This document shows positions 17,282 to 25,586 of a stretch of DNA of 58,599 bases, one piece after another (the first letter of the stretch is position 1; every line of letters starts with the position of its first letter). The position numbers and the translations under genes are program-made. The notes under the pieces were generated by a model that ran no database searches, was not told the DNA's origin, and saw only the letters and a program-made list of their open reading frames with translations. This stretch comes from JBOFEH01 sp051650265 (lineage in GTDB: Bacteria > Bacillota > Clostridia > Lachnospirales > Cellulosilyticaceae): NCBI GenBank assembly GCA_051650265.1, contig JBOFIR010000103.1, positions 1-58,599 on the forward strand. Direction: 5' to 3'.

Positions 17282-17860
17282 TTATGCTTTATAACCGTCT
17301 ACCACACGTTCAAGCTTTCCTGTATAGGGATCAATAATTAATCCATGTACATTGATATCTTTTGGAATGAGCGGGTGGTTCTGAATCATTGATACGCTTT
17401 CCTGAATGGCAGATTCAACGGATTCAAATCCATGCAACCATCTTTCTACATCAATCCCTGCATGATACAACGTTTGGATCGTTTCTGTACCTATCCCACG
17501 TCCTTTCATCTTTTCTAGTAACTTCCCACTATCAAGATGACTCATCCCACACTGGTGATGGCCTACTACCACTACGTCTTCTGCTTGAAACTCATAGATT
17601 GCTACAATAATACTCCGTATAATACTGCCAAAAGGATGCATGACTGTTGCACCTGCATTTTTAATAATCTTGGCATCACCATTTCTTAGATTCATTGCCT
17701 TTGGCAACAACTCTGTCAATCTTGTATCCATACAAGAAAGCACTACCATCTTTTTGTTAGGGTGCTTGGTTGTCACATAAGCTTCATAGGCTTTTTGTTC
17801 AACAAACGCTTCATTAAACGTTAAGATCTCATCAATTCTTCTGGTTCCTTCACGGTGCAT
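17282..17860 (-). CDS. Beta-class carbonic anhydrase
   Basis: A 192-aa cytoplasmic enzyme that hydrates CO2 to bicarbonate. The zinc and catalytic set is complete: Cys43, Asp45 and Arg47 in SCMDTRL, then His101 and Cys104 in GHHQCGM. The fold segments KNAGATVMHPFGSIIRSI and DVVVVGHHQCG match the small Firmicute type. It is probably transcribed alone, since about 290 bp of non-coding A/T-rich DNA lies upstream. No anion transporter gene adjoins it. Confidence 0.95.
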   Translation of the reverse strand: MHREGTRRIDEILTFNEAFVEQKAYEAYVTTKHPNKKMVVLSCMDTRLTELLPKAMNLRNGDAKIIKNAGATVMHPFGSIIRSIIVAIYEFQAEDVVVVGHHQCGMSHLDSGKLLEKMKGRGIGTETIQTLYHAGIDVERWLHGFESVESAIQESVSMIQNHPLIPKDINVHGLIIDPYTGKLERVVDGYKA

Positions 17861-18152
17861 ATACTACCTCCATTTTTACATTTTTTATGTCTACCTGTTA
17901 AACTTAGCCCTTTTACTTATCAATATACATTTATTAGCTATTATATATTATTTTACTTTTAAACAAAAGTATATACTTTTTATAATTAAACTTAATAATA
18001 CTCTCATTGTTTTGGTATATTTTACTACCTATTCATCTATTTGCAAGTATCTATTTCTAAGTTGTGCCAAATACTTTAAATATACGAGAATATTTCCTAT
18101 TGAAATAACATCAAGATAGCAAACCATTTAATCTTTTTTATGAGGGGGCATT
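17861..18152. other. Non-coding A/T-rich spacer
   Basis: No gene, hairpin or repeat of note is seen here. It should hold the carbonic anhydrase promoter on the minus strand and any surviving promoter of the permease remnant on the plus strand, but no box is clear enough to call. Confidence 0.4.
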
Positions 18153-18430
18153 ATGAAAAGAAGAAAACTATGTCAAGGCGTGGTCAACATCCAACGTCTC
18201 CGTATTCTTTACAAACTTACTTGTCTGTGCCTTGATTTTTTGTACACTACTTGTGGTGATTTGTACACCAGCTGCCTACGTGCCTCTCACGCTTTGACTT
18301 TGTCGCCAATAAATTCATTCAAACCGGTCTTGTTTCCGCGGTGGGCGTTCCTGCGATTATGATTATCCTACCACTTTTAGAGTCCTCACTCACTTTCACT
18401 TCTCAAGCAAGACAAAAGCAGCACCTTTGA
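18153..18430 (+). pseudogene. Decayed carbohydrate ABC permease remnant
   Basis: A ribosome site (GAGGGGG) and ATG at 18153 open a frame that is not meaningful past a few codons. From 18169 a second frame gives YVKAWSTSNVSVFFTNLLV, a long hydrophobic segment and CTPAAYV, then stops at 18295. From 18287 the third frame continues SRFDFVANKFIQTGLVSAV and a hydrophobic tail to a stop at 18428. Read across the frames this resembles the early part of a MalG/AraQ-type sugar permease, where AAY-x-x-SRF is typical. Two frame changes and loss of roughly the last half, with the tail running into a terminator, mark it as a dead fragment. Family call is by eye. Confidence 0.68.
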
Positions 18431-18442
18431 TGCTGCTTTTGT
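18412..18442. terminator. Bidirectional intrinsic terminator
   Basis: A perfect 12-bp stem (18412-18423 and 18431-18442) with a 7-base loop and T/A flanks lies between the permease remnant and the convergent GH89 gene. Confidence 0.88.
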
Positions 18443-18448
18443 TTAGTA

Positions 18449-20530
18449 TTAGAAATAATGATCTAGTATTTCCTTCACCACCGCTAAAAGATCGCCACTT
18501 GGTATAATGGGATAGCTCTGCTGGCTGATCGTCCAGTGATACTCCATACTATACCAATCAATAGGTTGCATCGCTCGCTTCTCTTCTAGTGCTTGTATAC
18601 CTTCACGAATAAAGGTCTCCCAGCGTTTCTTATAAAGGCCGCCTGTAAGTCCAGACCATTGGCGATGTGAATAATCCCTCAGTTTATCTGATCCTTTTTT
18701 ATCTGCCCATAAAGTAATCAATGTCCTCGCATTCCATTCAAGATAGTGCATTTCATCAGAATGTGTAGCAAGTGATTTTGCAGTTTCTAAATATTTACCT
18801 AACAAAAATGCTTCATGGCAACCGAGTAAGCGTTCCATCAGATCCATCATCTCGAGGAACCTGCTACTTTCTATCTTAAACGTCTCAAGATCTTGTACAT
18901 GAAAAGTTTGCATCATACGATGGTACTGTATACGTCCCTGATCAGCAAGCCCCTGCCTTGTAATATCCACCAGATCATAGCAATAACCCTCACTTTGAGG
19001 AAGTTGCTGATGTGCATGCCATAAAGACTTACACGCTTCTTGAACTATCCCGATCGCATAGTAATACGTCTTAGGCCCCCATGTTGATACACTTTGAATC
19101 TCCCATGCTGGACGCGCACAGAAAATACTTTCCACACCACCCTCTTGCATTCTTGTACAAGCATAGATACTTTGCGAAAGGAGTTCCCATGCGTATTCTG
19201 CGTCAATGGACCGTCCCCCATAGCGCCGCTCTGCATAGCTCTTAAGCCACTCACACGTTTCAATAGGCCTATCCTGCCATACTGTATCACAAAGTAAATC
19301 CCATACAATAGGATTCGTTTCAATACCCTCCATGGTCATCCCAATACCTACCATCTGATCGCTTTCCTTGTTCTGATTCGCTCGTATATGGCCATTTGCT
19401 GTCTCTTCTAAGTTACCATACAAACCATTCTTGCCACCAAAATTTCCGAGTATACACCAAATCCATGGAATACCACCAAAAGCTTTGCGCTTATTCCACG
19501 TCGGATTGGCTTCACACCATAAATCTAAAATCAGACTATGGCTCGGATCAAGCACCTCAAGCGCTGCATCATCTGGATTGCCACCCCATGCCTGTATCAC
19601 CCATATCGCTTGTTCATCATGTCTACACATGGTTTGTTGAATATGCTTGATACATGTTTTGAGGTCGATCCCTTCACGATTGCCACCTTCATGAAATGGA
19701 TCTGTACAGTAGCAGTGGCTCACTTCACCAAATACTTCCTGTTGCTTGCGATAGAAAATCGCTGAAACCTCCTCAAAGACCTTCGTCCCTGGAATCAACA
19801 AATCCGGTCTATTAAGATCACACCACTGACCTTGATCTAGTGTCTCGGCATCCTGCCTTCTCTCCTTGAAATTCTTGGGTATCATACCACTATAGCCTTG
19901 CAGTGCAGGGGTAATCCCCAATTCTCTCATTCTTTTATGAATACGTCTACCAAGAGCCACACGCCTTGAGAACCATTCGTCTGTAGACCCACTTCCCCAT
20001 CCCTCTATATTTTGCATCCACTGCCACGGTAAAAATGCAGGTCCACAAATAAAGCCTTTTGCTTCTTCATTGGTGTAGCCCAGTTCAATTAAAGTCTGTC
20101 GCCAGACTTCTTCATGTCCAACAAGCGATAGTGTCAAGTTGACACCATTGAGTGCCATCCAGTCAAGTTCCTGTTCCCAACGTTCCCAATCCCAGAAAGC
20201 CATAGAGTAGCCATATGTACAGTAGTTGAGATAATACCTGTATTGATAGGGCGTCTGTTTTCTCACCGTTCCTTCAATCTTGGGCCAAACTTCTGGAAAA
20301 TCAAGTTGCTTTGCCTCCCAGGTAATCTGTCCTTTCAAATAGTGTTTCATATACCAGTTCACACCAGCTACGGCCGCTAGCATATTTGAAGCCACAATTT
20401 TTACATACCCTTTTGAGTTTTCGAGTTCAAAGTAATCCCTCTCACCCATTACGGGTTGCATGTCAAATTCAAATTTGTCACACCACTGCTCACCCAAAAC
20501 ACGTATGAGCCACTTCTTCATTGCTGTCAT
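18449..20530 (-). CDS. GH89 alpha-N-acetylglucosaminidase (NAGLU-like), cytoplasmic
   Basis: This 693-aa enzyme removes terminal alpha-linked GlcNAc, found on gastric-type mucin and heparan sulfate. NAGLU signatures include the small N-terminal domain, YRYYLNYCTYGYSMAFWDWERW, DWMALNGVNL, the acid/base candidate Glu near residue 282 in DPFHEGGNREGID, and the nucleophile candidate Glu near 400 in MTMEGIETNPIVWDL. The C-terminal helical domain is complete. Unlike many bacterial GH89 proteins it has no signal peptide or carbohydrate-binding module, so it should act on imported oligosaccharides. The start ATG follows GAGGATAAGCTA. It is separated by a terminator from the receiver gene upstream. 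Confidence 0.92.
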   Translation of the reverse strand: MTAMKKWLIRVLGEQWCDKFEFDMQPVMGERDYFELENSKGYVKIVASNMLAAVAGVNWYMKHYLKGQITWEAKQLDFPEVWPKIEGTVRKQTPYQYRYYLNYCTYGYSMAFWDWERWEQELDWMALNGVNLTLSLVGHEEVWRQTLIELGYTNEEAKGFICGPAFLPWQWMQNIEGWGSGSTDEWFSRRVALGRRIHKRMRELGITPALQGYSGMIPKNFKERRQDAETLDQGQWCDLNRPDLLIPGTKVFEEVSAIFYRKQQEVFGEVSHCYCTDPFHEGGNREGIDLKTCIKHIQQTMCRHDEQAIWVIQAWGGNPDDAALEVLDPSHSLILDLWCEANPTWNKRKAFGGIPWIWCILGNFGGKNGLYGNLEETANGHIRANQNKESDQMVGIGMTMEGIETNPIVWDLLCDTVWQDRPIETCEWLKSYAERRYGGRSIDAEYAWELLSQSIYACTRMQEGGVESIFCARPAWEIQSVSTWGPKTYYYAIGIVQEACKSLWHAHQQLPQSEGYCYDLVDITRQGLADQGRIQYHRMMQTFHVQDLETFKIESSRFLEMMDLMERLLGCHEAFLLGKYLETAKSLATHSDEMHYLEWNARTLITLWADKKGSDKLRDYSHRQWSGLTGGLYKKRWETFIREGIQALEEKRAMQPIDWYSMEYHWTISQQSYPIIPSGDLLAVVKEILDHYF

Positions 20531-20661
20531 TAGCTTATCCTCACTTTAGTTTCATCATCTCTAGATTAGAATTTCATCATCTCGTTTTATATTACCAAGT
20601 CCTATTGTGCGTGTAAATATTTTATATATCATTTCGTTTATTCATTCAACTATTTAATAGC

Positions 20662-20703
20662 AAAAAAAGTATGACAATTCACTAATGGAATCGCCATACT
20701 TTT
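20662..20703 (-). terminator. Terminator after the receiver gene
   Basis: On the minus strand, arms of about 15 bp with G-T wobbles and one mismatch pair 20703-20688 with 20680-20666, followed by a seven-T run. It follows the stop codon of the receiver gene directly. Confidence 0.8.
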
Positions 20704-20704
20704 C

Positions 20705-21091
20705 TCATACAACTAAAATTTCATCTCTATAACGTGTGATAAGCTCCTGAACAGCTTCTTCTTGAACAGGCTTTTTCAGATAAGTTGACGCACCTGCTTC
20801 TAAAACTTCTTTAAGCTTATTTTGCACACCATTTGGTGTGACAATGACAATATAGGCTTGTGGATCATATGCAATCAGTTCACGCGTTGCTTCTAACCCT
20901 GTTTTAATTGGCATCATAATATCCATAAAAACAATCTGTGGCTGATGTGCTTTGTAAAGGGCAATCACTTGCTGTCCATCTGTGGCTTCATAGACGTGCG
21001 CCACACCAAGCGCTTTAATGCTTTCTTTTAATCGTTTTCTCATAAGAACGGAATTATCACTTACTACAATTTTCATTTCTTGTAAATTCAT
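20705..21091 (-). CDS. Orphan CheY-like response regulator receiver
   Basis: A single receiver domain fills the whole 128-aa protein. The acidic pocket Asp12 (IVVSDNS), the phospho-acceptor Asp57 (VFMDIMMP), Thr85 (IVTPNG) and Lys106 (YLKKPV) are visible. There is no output domain and no kinase gene beside it. The ATG at 21091 is chosen because GGAGG lies 8 bases upstream; the ATG at 21106 overlaps that site. The short gap (33 bp) after the DUF5107 gene suggests co-transcription. Similar receivers work in chemotaxis-like or diguanylate pathways, but the partner is unknown. Confidence 0.87.
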   Translation of the reverse strand: MNLQEMKIVVSDNSVLMRKRLKESIKALGVAHVYEATDGQQVIALYKAHQPQIVFMDIMMPIKTGLEATRELIAYDPQAYIVIVTPNGVQNKLKEVLEAGASTYLKKPVQEEAVQELITRYRDEILVV

Positions 21092-21124
21092 CGTGTATGC
21101 CTCCAATACTTATACTATTTTTAT

Positions 21125-23056
21125 TTAAAATCCTGCATTAAAATCTAAAGCCATAGGAAGTGGTGCTTCTGGCTCTAACAGTCCCCAGAGCTCCCCTGTT
21201 ATACAATCTCCCTCTCGAATATCTTCTACTTCTAAATAGTTGCCATCATATAGCAATGCTTTAGCTGCTTCTTTCTGATTTAAATGTGTCAATGCAACAA
21301 TACGGCACGCTTTCACACGCGTATTACTTTGAATCACTTCTGGTAATGCCTCCGAAACTTTTTCTAGTTCTTTATAAGCTTCACATTGAAGGAGTAGCCC
21401 AAACAAGTCTTTTACAAGACCTAGATCATCTGATCGTAGACCTAGTGCACGGACACTAGCCTCTATGCAGCGGAACTGTTCATTTTCTCTATAGTAAGCA
21501 AAAGCAAGACTATGTAAAATAAATGCTGATTCTTGTAGGCAAAGTGCATACTCAAGGCTCCTAATTGCTCCCTCTACATCACCATCTACTAACTGCATGG
21601 TTCCTAAGTGGTACCAACTCAACCAATTCTTCTGGTCTTTGTTTTTGATCGCCGCCTCAAGAAGCTGCTTATAGTGTCTGTCTAACATGTAAGATTCTGG
21701 TGCTTTGTGCACTGCCTGTTCCCCTAAAGTACCTTCTTCAAGTAAATGTCGCCAGCACCCCTTGGCCTCTCCAAAATCTAAATGTGTGCATAATGGTTGC
21801 TCACCACATAGACTTCGCCTCAAATTTTCTATTGCACCAAATCCACTTCCTTTTTTGAGTACTGTACACGCTTTATGGCCAATCGTTTGCTTAGTTTCAA
21901 CAAGAAGTTCCTCTAAAAACTGCTCCGGCAACTGCCTTTCTAATGTATCTCCTACCTCTTTTTTGAGTATATTCCAGTCATTTTGTTGCTGTGTTTTAGG
22001 AATATTAATTGCCCCATAGGCCTCTATCCATTCCCATTCACTACTTGGTGGCATTGGTAGACATCCATATTGTGTTTTTGCCAATCCCGCTTGAATCTCT
22101 ACATAAGGACCTGCTTCCTCAGTCAGATAACGCTGCCATCTTTCACTACCTGGCTTATTCCCCCAAACAAAAAGCTTCCGCCCTTCCAGACGACTTGTAG
22201 ATGTCTGGATCATACCATATCCCTCACCATCAACTTGTGTAATGAACTTACGCTGAGTCTTTGGTAGATCAAAGAAATAATCAACGATATGTGGGATCTG
22301 TGCAGGATAGGAAATATCGACATCTGCTACTTTTGGTACAGCTACCTTATAGACTCTGCCTGCAGATGACGTATATGCCTCATCTGCACCAACCACTAAT
22401 CTGCCGTTTTCAATCTTTGGCACAGCAATATTACTCCACCAATACATGGGAACTTCTACTGTATTAGCGTTCTGAATTTGCATACGGCAGTACAAATAGT
22501 GGGATTCCTCTGGTAAGAAAAAGTCCATTTGATAGGTTACTTTTCGGATGCGCTCATATTCATAAAATCTGAGTACAGGCATCCCTTCCACATCCAAACT
22601 TCCCATGAAAAGCTGCTCACATGTGAAAGGGGAATGTCCAATAACACCTATATTCCATTCGACACCACCACTCATCCAAGCATTTCGTACAGCAAGATTA
22701 CTTGGCCTCATCACATCATTGACATAAAGAAGTTCTTTTTCTGCTTCTTTATCATACAAAGACCATAGTTTGCCACCTAAGCTTGGTACAAATATTGCCT
22801 TTAAAAAAGCATTTTCTAATACTGCAATTTCAACATCTGTCTCACTCAAAGCACGTGAATATAAATTTTGTTGCGTATAGGGGTAGTAAGTTCCAATTGT
22901 TCCATACCCCACATCTAAGGGGTCCGCACCATCTAAATCCCTTACAAGATGATTTTGCATAATTGATAAAGAACTTAAAAAGGGTACTGTTGCACTCTGT
23001 TGCCAAGGACTCACTTTTACTTTCATCGTATCTAATTTCAAAGTTGACTGAATCAT
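21125..23056 (-). CDS. DUF5107 domain protein with C-terminal TPR repeats
   Basis: The N-terminal half (about 30-330) matches DUF5107, a beta-rich galactose-mutarotase-like fold: LENAFLKAIFVPSLGGKLWSLYDK, NAWMSGGVEWNIGVIGHSPFT and PMYWWSNIAVP. The C-terminal part (about 460-600) has tetratricopeptide-like helices: WYHLGTMQLVDGDVEGAIRSLEYAL and following. Family members often accompany glycan-degradation genes but are not biochemically defined to my knowledge. At 643 residues it seems shorter than the roughly 1000-residue members I recall. No signal peptide, so cytoplasmic. It may bind or process a sugar, with the TPR part holding a partner. Confidence 0.8.
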   Translation of the reverse strand: MIQSTLKLDTMKVKVSPWQQSATVPFLSSLSIMQNHLVRDLDGADPLDVGYGTIGTYYPYTQQNLYSRALSETDVEIAVLENAFLKAIFVPSLGGKLWSLYDKEAEKELLYVNDVMRPSNLAVRNAWMSGGVEWNIGVIGHSPFTCEQLFMGSLDVEGMPVLRFYEYERIRKVTYQMDFFLPEESHYLYCRMQIQNANTVEVPMYWWSNIAVPKIENGRLVVGADEAYTSSAGRVYKVAVPKVADVDISYPAQIPHIVDYFFDLPKTQRKFITQVDGEGYGMIQTSTSRLEGRKLFVWGNKPGSERWQRYLTEEAGPYVEIQAGLAKTQYGCLPMPPSSEWEWIEAYGAINIPKTQQQNDWNILKKEVGDTLERQLPEQFLEELLVETKQTIGHKACTVLKKGSGFGAIENLRRSLCGEQPLCTHLDFGEAKGCWRHLLEEGTLGEQAVHKAPESYMLDRHYKQLLEAAIKNKDQKNWLSWYHLGTMQLVDGDVEGAIRSLEYALCLQESAFILHSLAFAYYRENEQFRCIEASVRALGLRSDDLGLVKDLFGLLLQCEAYKELEKVSEALPEVIQSNTRVKACRIVALTHLNQKEAAKALLYDGNYLEVEDIREGDCITGELWGLLEPEAPLPMALDFNAGF

Positions 23057-23148
23057 GAGAACATGCTCCTTATACTAATATGACATGCCTCTATTATAAC
23101 TTATTAAATTATATTTTTATACTTTATTTAGAATTTTATATTTTTAAA

Positions 23149-23183
23149 ATACAAACACTTGATCTCAGACCAAGTGTTTGTAT
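23149..23183 (-). terminator. Intrinsic terminator
   Basis: A perfect 13-bp stem (23149-23161 and 23171-23183, 9-base loop) followed on the minus strand by a T-rich stretch ends the membrane-protein gene at 23187. Confidence 0.88.
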
Positions 23184-23186
23184 CAT

Positions 23187-23894
23187 CTATTCACTTTTAA
23201 GCTTCATCGCTAAATGCTCCCAATAAACACGTGCACTATACCCTTTACAGCTCTTAAGCTGTTCGTACAGCTTAGGGATTTCCTGCCAAACCACCTCTTG
23301 ATGTAAAAGTGCATCGACAAGGAGTTCTTGTCTGCTTCCCCCAACTAGATGATCTGCCCAACATATTGGTAGTAATAATTTATCCATATGTAATTCAACT
23401 GCTTGTTCTTCAAGATCTTCCAAAACATATTGAATCATCTCAGTATTTCCAAAGCGCAGCCAATGATCAAGTCTCTTGATACTATGATTTTCAAACCACT
23501 CTCGCCCACGTGTTCTCCCATAAGCTAAATAGCTCACCCTACAAACGCTCATCACTGTAGCTAACCAAATGACTTGCATCGTCCCTACAGACTCGCTTCT
23601 CATACCTATCCCACCGGTAATCATCAAAGCAACCAAAACCCCTGCCCAAGTAATCTCTTTGTGCGGTAAAAACCGCAAAATGACAACGCAACCCACCATC
23701 GCTAAGAATACCTGAGTTTGAAATAATCCACTAATTCTACTGCCATAGACTAGGCCAATCTGCCAATCCGTACAATAGACCATACACAGTATTGTCGCAA
23801 GTAGGACTCCCCCTACTACATAGCGCATGCTACCTCTGCTCTTTTGGTGCGTTCTCACACGATGCCATAGTGCCAAATTCTCCATCGTTAACAT
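23187..23894 (-). CDS. Unknown membrane protein with four N-terminal transmembrane segments
   Basis: I do not recognise this family. With the start at 23894 (GAGGGG six bases ahead; the frame extends to 23930 without a better site) it has 235 residues. Hydrophobic segments lie near residues 27-45, 52-70, 76-92 and 100-118 (YVVGGVLLATILCMVYC, VFLAMVGCVVILRFL, GVLVALMITGGIG, VIWLATVMSVC). A helical cytoplasmic tail of about 110 residues follows, with RLDHWLRFGNTEMIQYVLEDLEEQAV. It stands alone between two terminators, so context gives no functional hint. Confidence 0.75.
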   Translation of the reverse strand: MLTMENLALWHRVRTHQKSRGSMRYVVGGVLLATILCMVYCTDWQIGLVYGSRISGLFQTQVFLAMVGCVVILRFLPHKEITWAGVLVALMITGGIGMRSESVGTMQVIWLATVMSVCRVSYLAYGRTRGREWFENHSIKRLDHWLRFGNTEMIQYVLEDLEEQAVELHMDKLLLPICWADHLVGGSRQELLVDALLHQEVVWQEIPKLYEQLKSCKGYSARVYWEHLAMKLKSE

Positions 23895-23993
23895 TTTTTT
23901 CCCCTCACTTTCAATCCAATTGAAGTACACTACAGTACCTATGACACTATTATATGCATGTTTTCCCCCTTTTCATGTCCTGTTTGCAAATAA

Positions 23994-24029
23994 AGAGCAG
24001 TAACCCCCTTTGATAGAGATTACTGCTCT
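23994..24029 (-). terminator. Hairpin after the second MATE gene
   Basis: A 10-bp stem (23994-24003 and 24020-24029) downstream of the MATE stop codon, followed on the minus strand by TTTATTT. A modest terminator. Confidence 0.65.
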
Positions 24030-24034
24030 TCATG

Positions 24035-25441
24035 CTATTGACTCAGTTCGGACTCCAAATCAATATCCTCTACAATGTTCTGAATCCAGATGCCTTTCTT
24101 GAGCATCGCATAACCGATTCCACACTTTAGTAAATCAACAAGTTGACATCCAAAATAGATGGCAACGATAGGCATCCCCGTATAGCGTGTCAATGCAAAA
24201 GCAAGTGGCACACTAACTACCCATAAAAAGACGCTATCAAATAAAAACGTAATAAATGTCCTCCCACCTGAACGGATTGTAAAATACGTTGCATGTAAAA
24301 AACCAAAGATCGGCATGCATAAAGCACCAATACGTATAAATGCTGTTGCTAATGCTTTAATCTGATCTGAAGTATTATAAATTGCTGGGAACATTGGTGC
24401 AATCACGAGCATACACGCCCCTAACACAAAGCATGAAACCACAGAAAAGAAAATCATCTTGTAAGCAGTATCTTCTGCCTCCTCCATCTTTCCAGCACCT
24501 AAAAGTGGCCCTACAATAATTGCCACTGCACTTCCAAGTGCAATAAATACCACATTAAAGAGATTGGCAATGGTTTGTGCAATATTAAGCCCAGCGACAA
24601 CCTCTAATCCTCTTACTGAGTAACACTGCATAAGCATAGCGGTTCCTGCCGCCCACAATGCTTCATTCATTAGAAGTGGTGCCCCTTTTTTGATAATTTG
24701 CTTCATCAAATCGGCTGGCACCACAAAGTTATGATACGCACCTTGAACGAAAGGATTATCCTCTTTATGATAATGTGTCCAAGTCACAATTATCGTACAT
24801 TCTACGATTCTCGCGATAACAGTCGCAATAGCCGCCCCTTTAATTCCCAAATTTGGAAAGCCTAAATAGCCAAAAATAAGGAGGATGTTTAAAACGGTAT
24901 TGACACACACACTCGTAATACCAGCCTTCATAGGCAGGATCGTCTCGCCACGCTCACGTAATGTACTCGCATAGACCTGACCAATAGCAAATGGTACGAG
25001 ACCAATAAGCATGATGACAAGGTATTCCTTGCCATAGTTCAACGTCGCTATCACCTGTCCGCTATCATTTCCCTCATGCAAATACAGGCTAATGAGCTGT
25101 GGCCCCAATAACGCAAATATACTGATCCCAATGACTGTAAGTATCCCACATACAATCATTTTGAACCGAAAGGCATCTCGCATCCCTTCATAATTTTTTT
25201 GCCCCCAGAATTGGGAAACAAAAATCCCTGCGCCTGATACTGCGCCGAATATACACAAATTAAATACAAAGAGGAGTTGATTGACAATCGCAACCCCTGA
25301 CATTTGATTTGTGCCCACTTGCCCAACCATCATATTATCAAGGAAACCTACAAAGTTGGTCACACCATTTTGTATGATGATTGGAATTGCTATCGTTAGT
25401 ACCATTTTGTAAAACTTCTTATCGCCAATTAACTGTTTCAT
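24035..25441 (-). CDS. MATE family efflux transporter (second copy)
   Basis: A 468-aa, roughly 12-segment membrane protein. The N-terminal MATE motif is seen in LTIAIPIIIQNGVTNFVGFLDNMMVGQVG and a second in the mid-protein repeat. It is clearly divergent from the MATE protein at 14479-15822, so this is not a recent duplication. It exports an unknown cationic compound. The ATG has GGAG nearby. It is transcribed alone, upstream of a weak terminator and downstream of the Gfo/Idh/MocA gene with a 145-bp gap that contains a hairpin. Confidence 0.92.
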   Translation of the reverse strand: MKQLIGDKKFYKMVLTIAIPIIIQNGVTNFVGFLDNMMVGQVGTNQMSGVAIVNQLLFVFNLCIFGAVSGAGIFVSQFWGQKNYEGMRDAFRFKMIVCGILTVIGISIFALLGPQLISLYLHEGNDSGQVIATLNYGKEYLVIMLIGLVPFAIGQVYASTLRERGETILPMKAGITSVCVNTVLNILLIFGYLGFPNLGIKGAAIATVIARIVECTIIVTWTHYHKEDNPFVQGAYHNFVVPADLMKQIIKKGAPLLMNEALWAAGTAMLMQCYSVRGLEVVAGLNIAQTIANLFNVVFIALGSAVAIIVGPLLGAGKMEEAEDTAYKMIFFSVVSCFVLGACMLVIAPMFPAIYNTSDQIKALATAFIRIGALCMPIFGFLHATYFTIRSGGRTFITFLFDSVFLWVVSVPLAFALTRYTGMPIVAIYFGCQLVDLLKCGIGYAMLKKGIWIQNIVEDIDLESELSQ

Positions 25442-25536
25442 GACACTTCTCCATTTACTTTCATTTCTTATATCATTGTTTATATTATAACCATAGTATT
25501 CATTATAAGCTATTCTACTTATACCTTGTCAAGAAG

Positions 25537-25569
25537 GTACCTCCATGACACTTCTTATCATGGAGGTAC
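25537..25569 (-). terminator. Hairpin after the Gfo/Idh/MocA gene
   Basis: A perfect 12-bp inverted repeat (25537-25548 and 25558-25569) with a 9-base loop sits just below the stop of the gene at 25587. The T-run that follows is poor, so it is either a weak terminator or an RNA-stabilising stem. Confidence 0.6.
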
Positions 25570-25586
25570 GCCTCAAAAGATCTACA

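Noticed and set aside
18153..18362. A 69-codon ORF as a real small gene
   Set aside because: Its product is unconvincing, and the other two frames of the same DNA give contiguous permease-like sequence, so it is part of a pseudogene.
14479..25441. The two MATE genes as a recent duplication
   Set aside because: The proteins differ in length and sequence throughout, so they are separate lineages.
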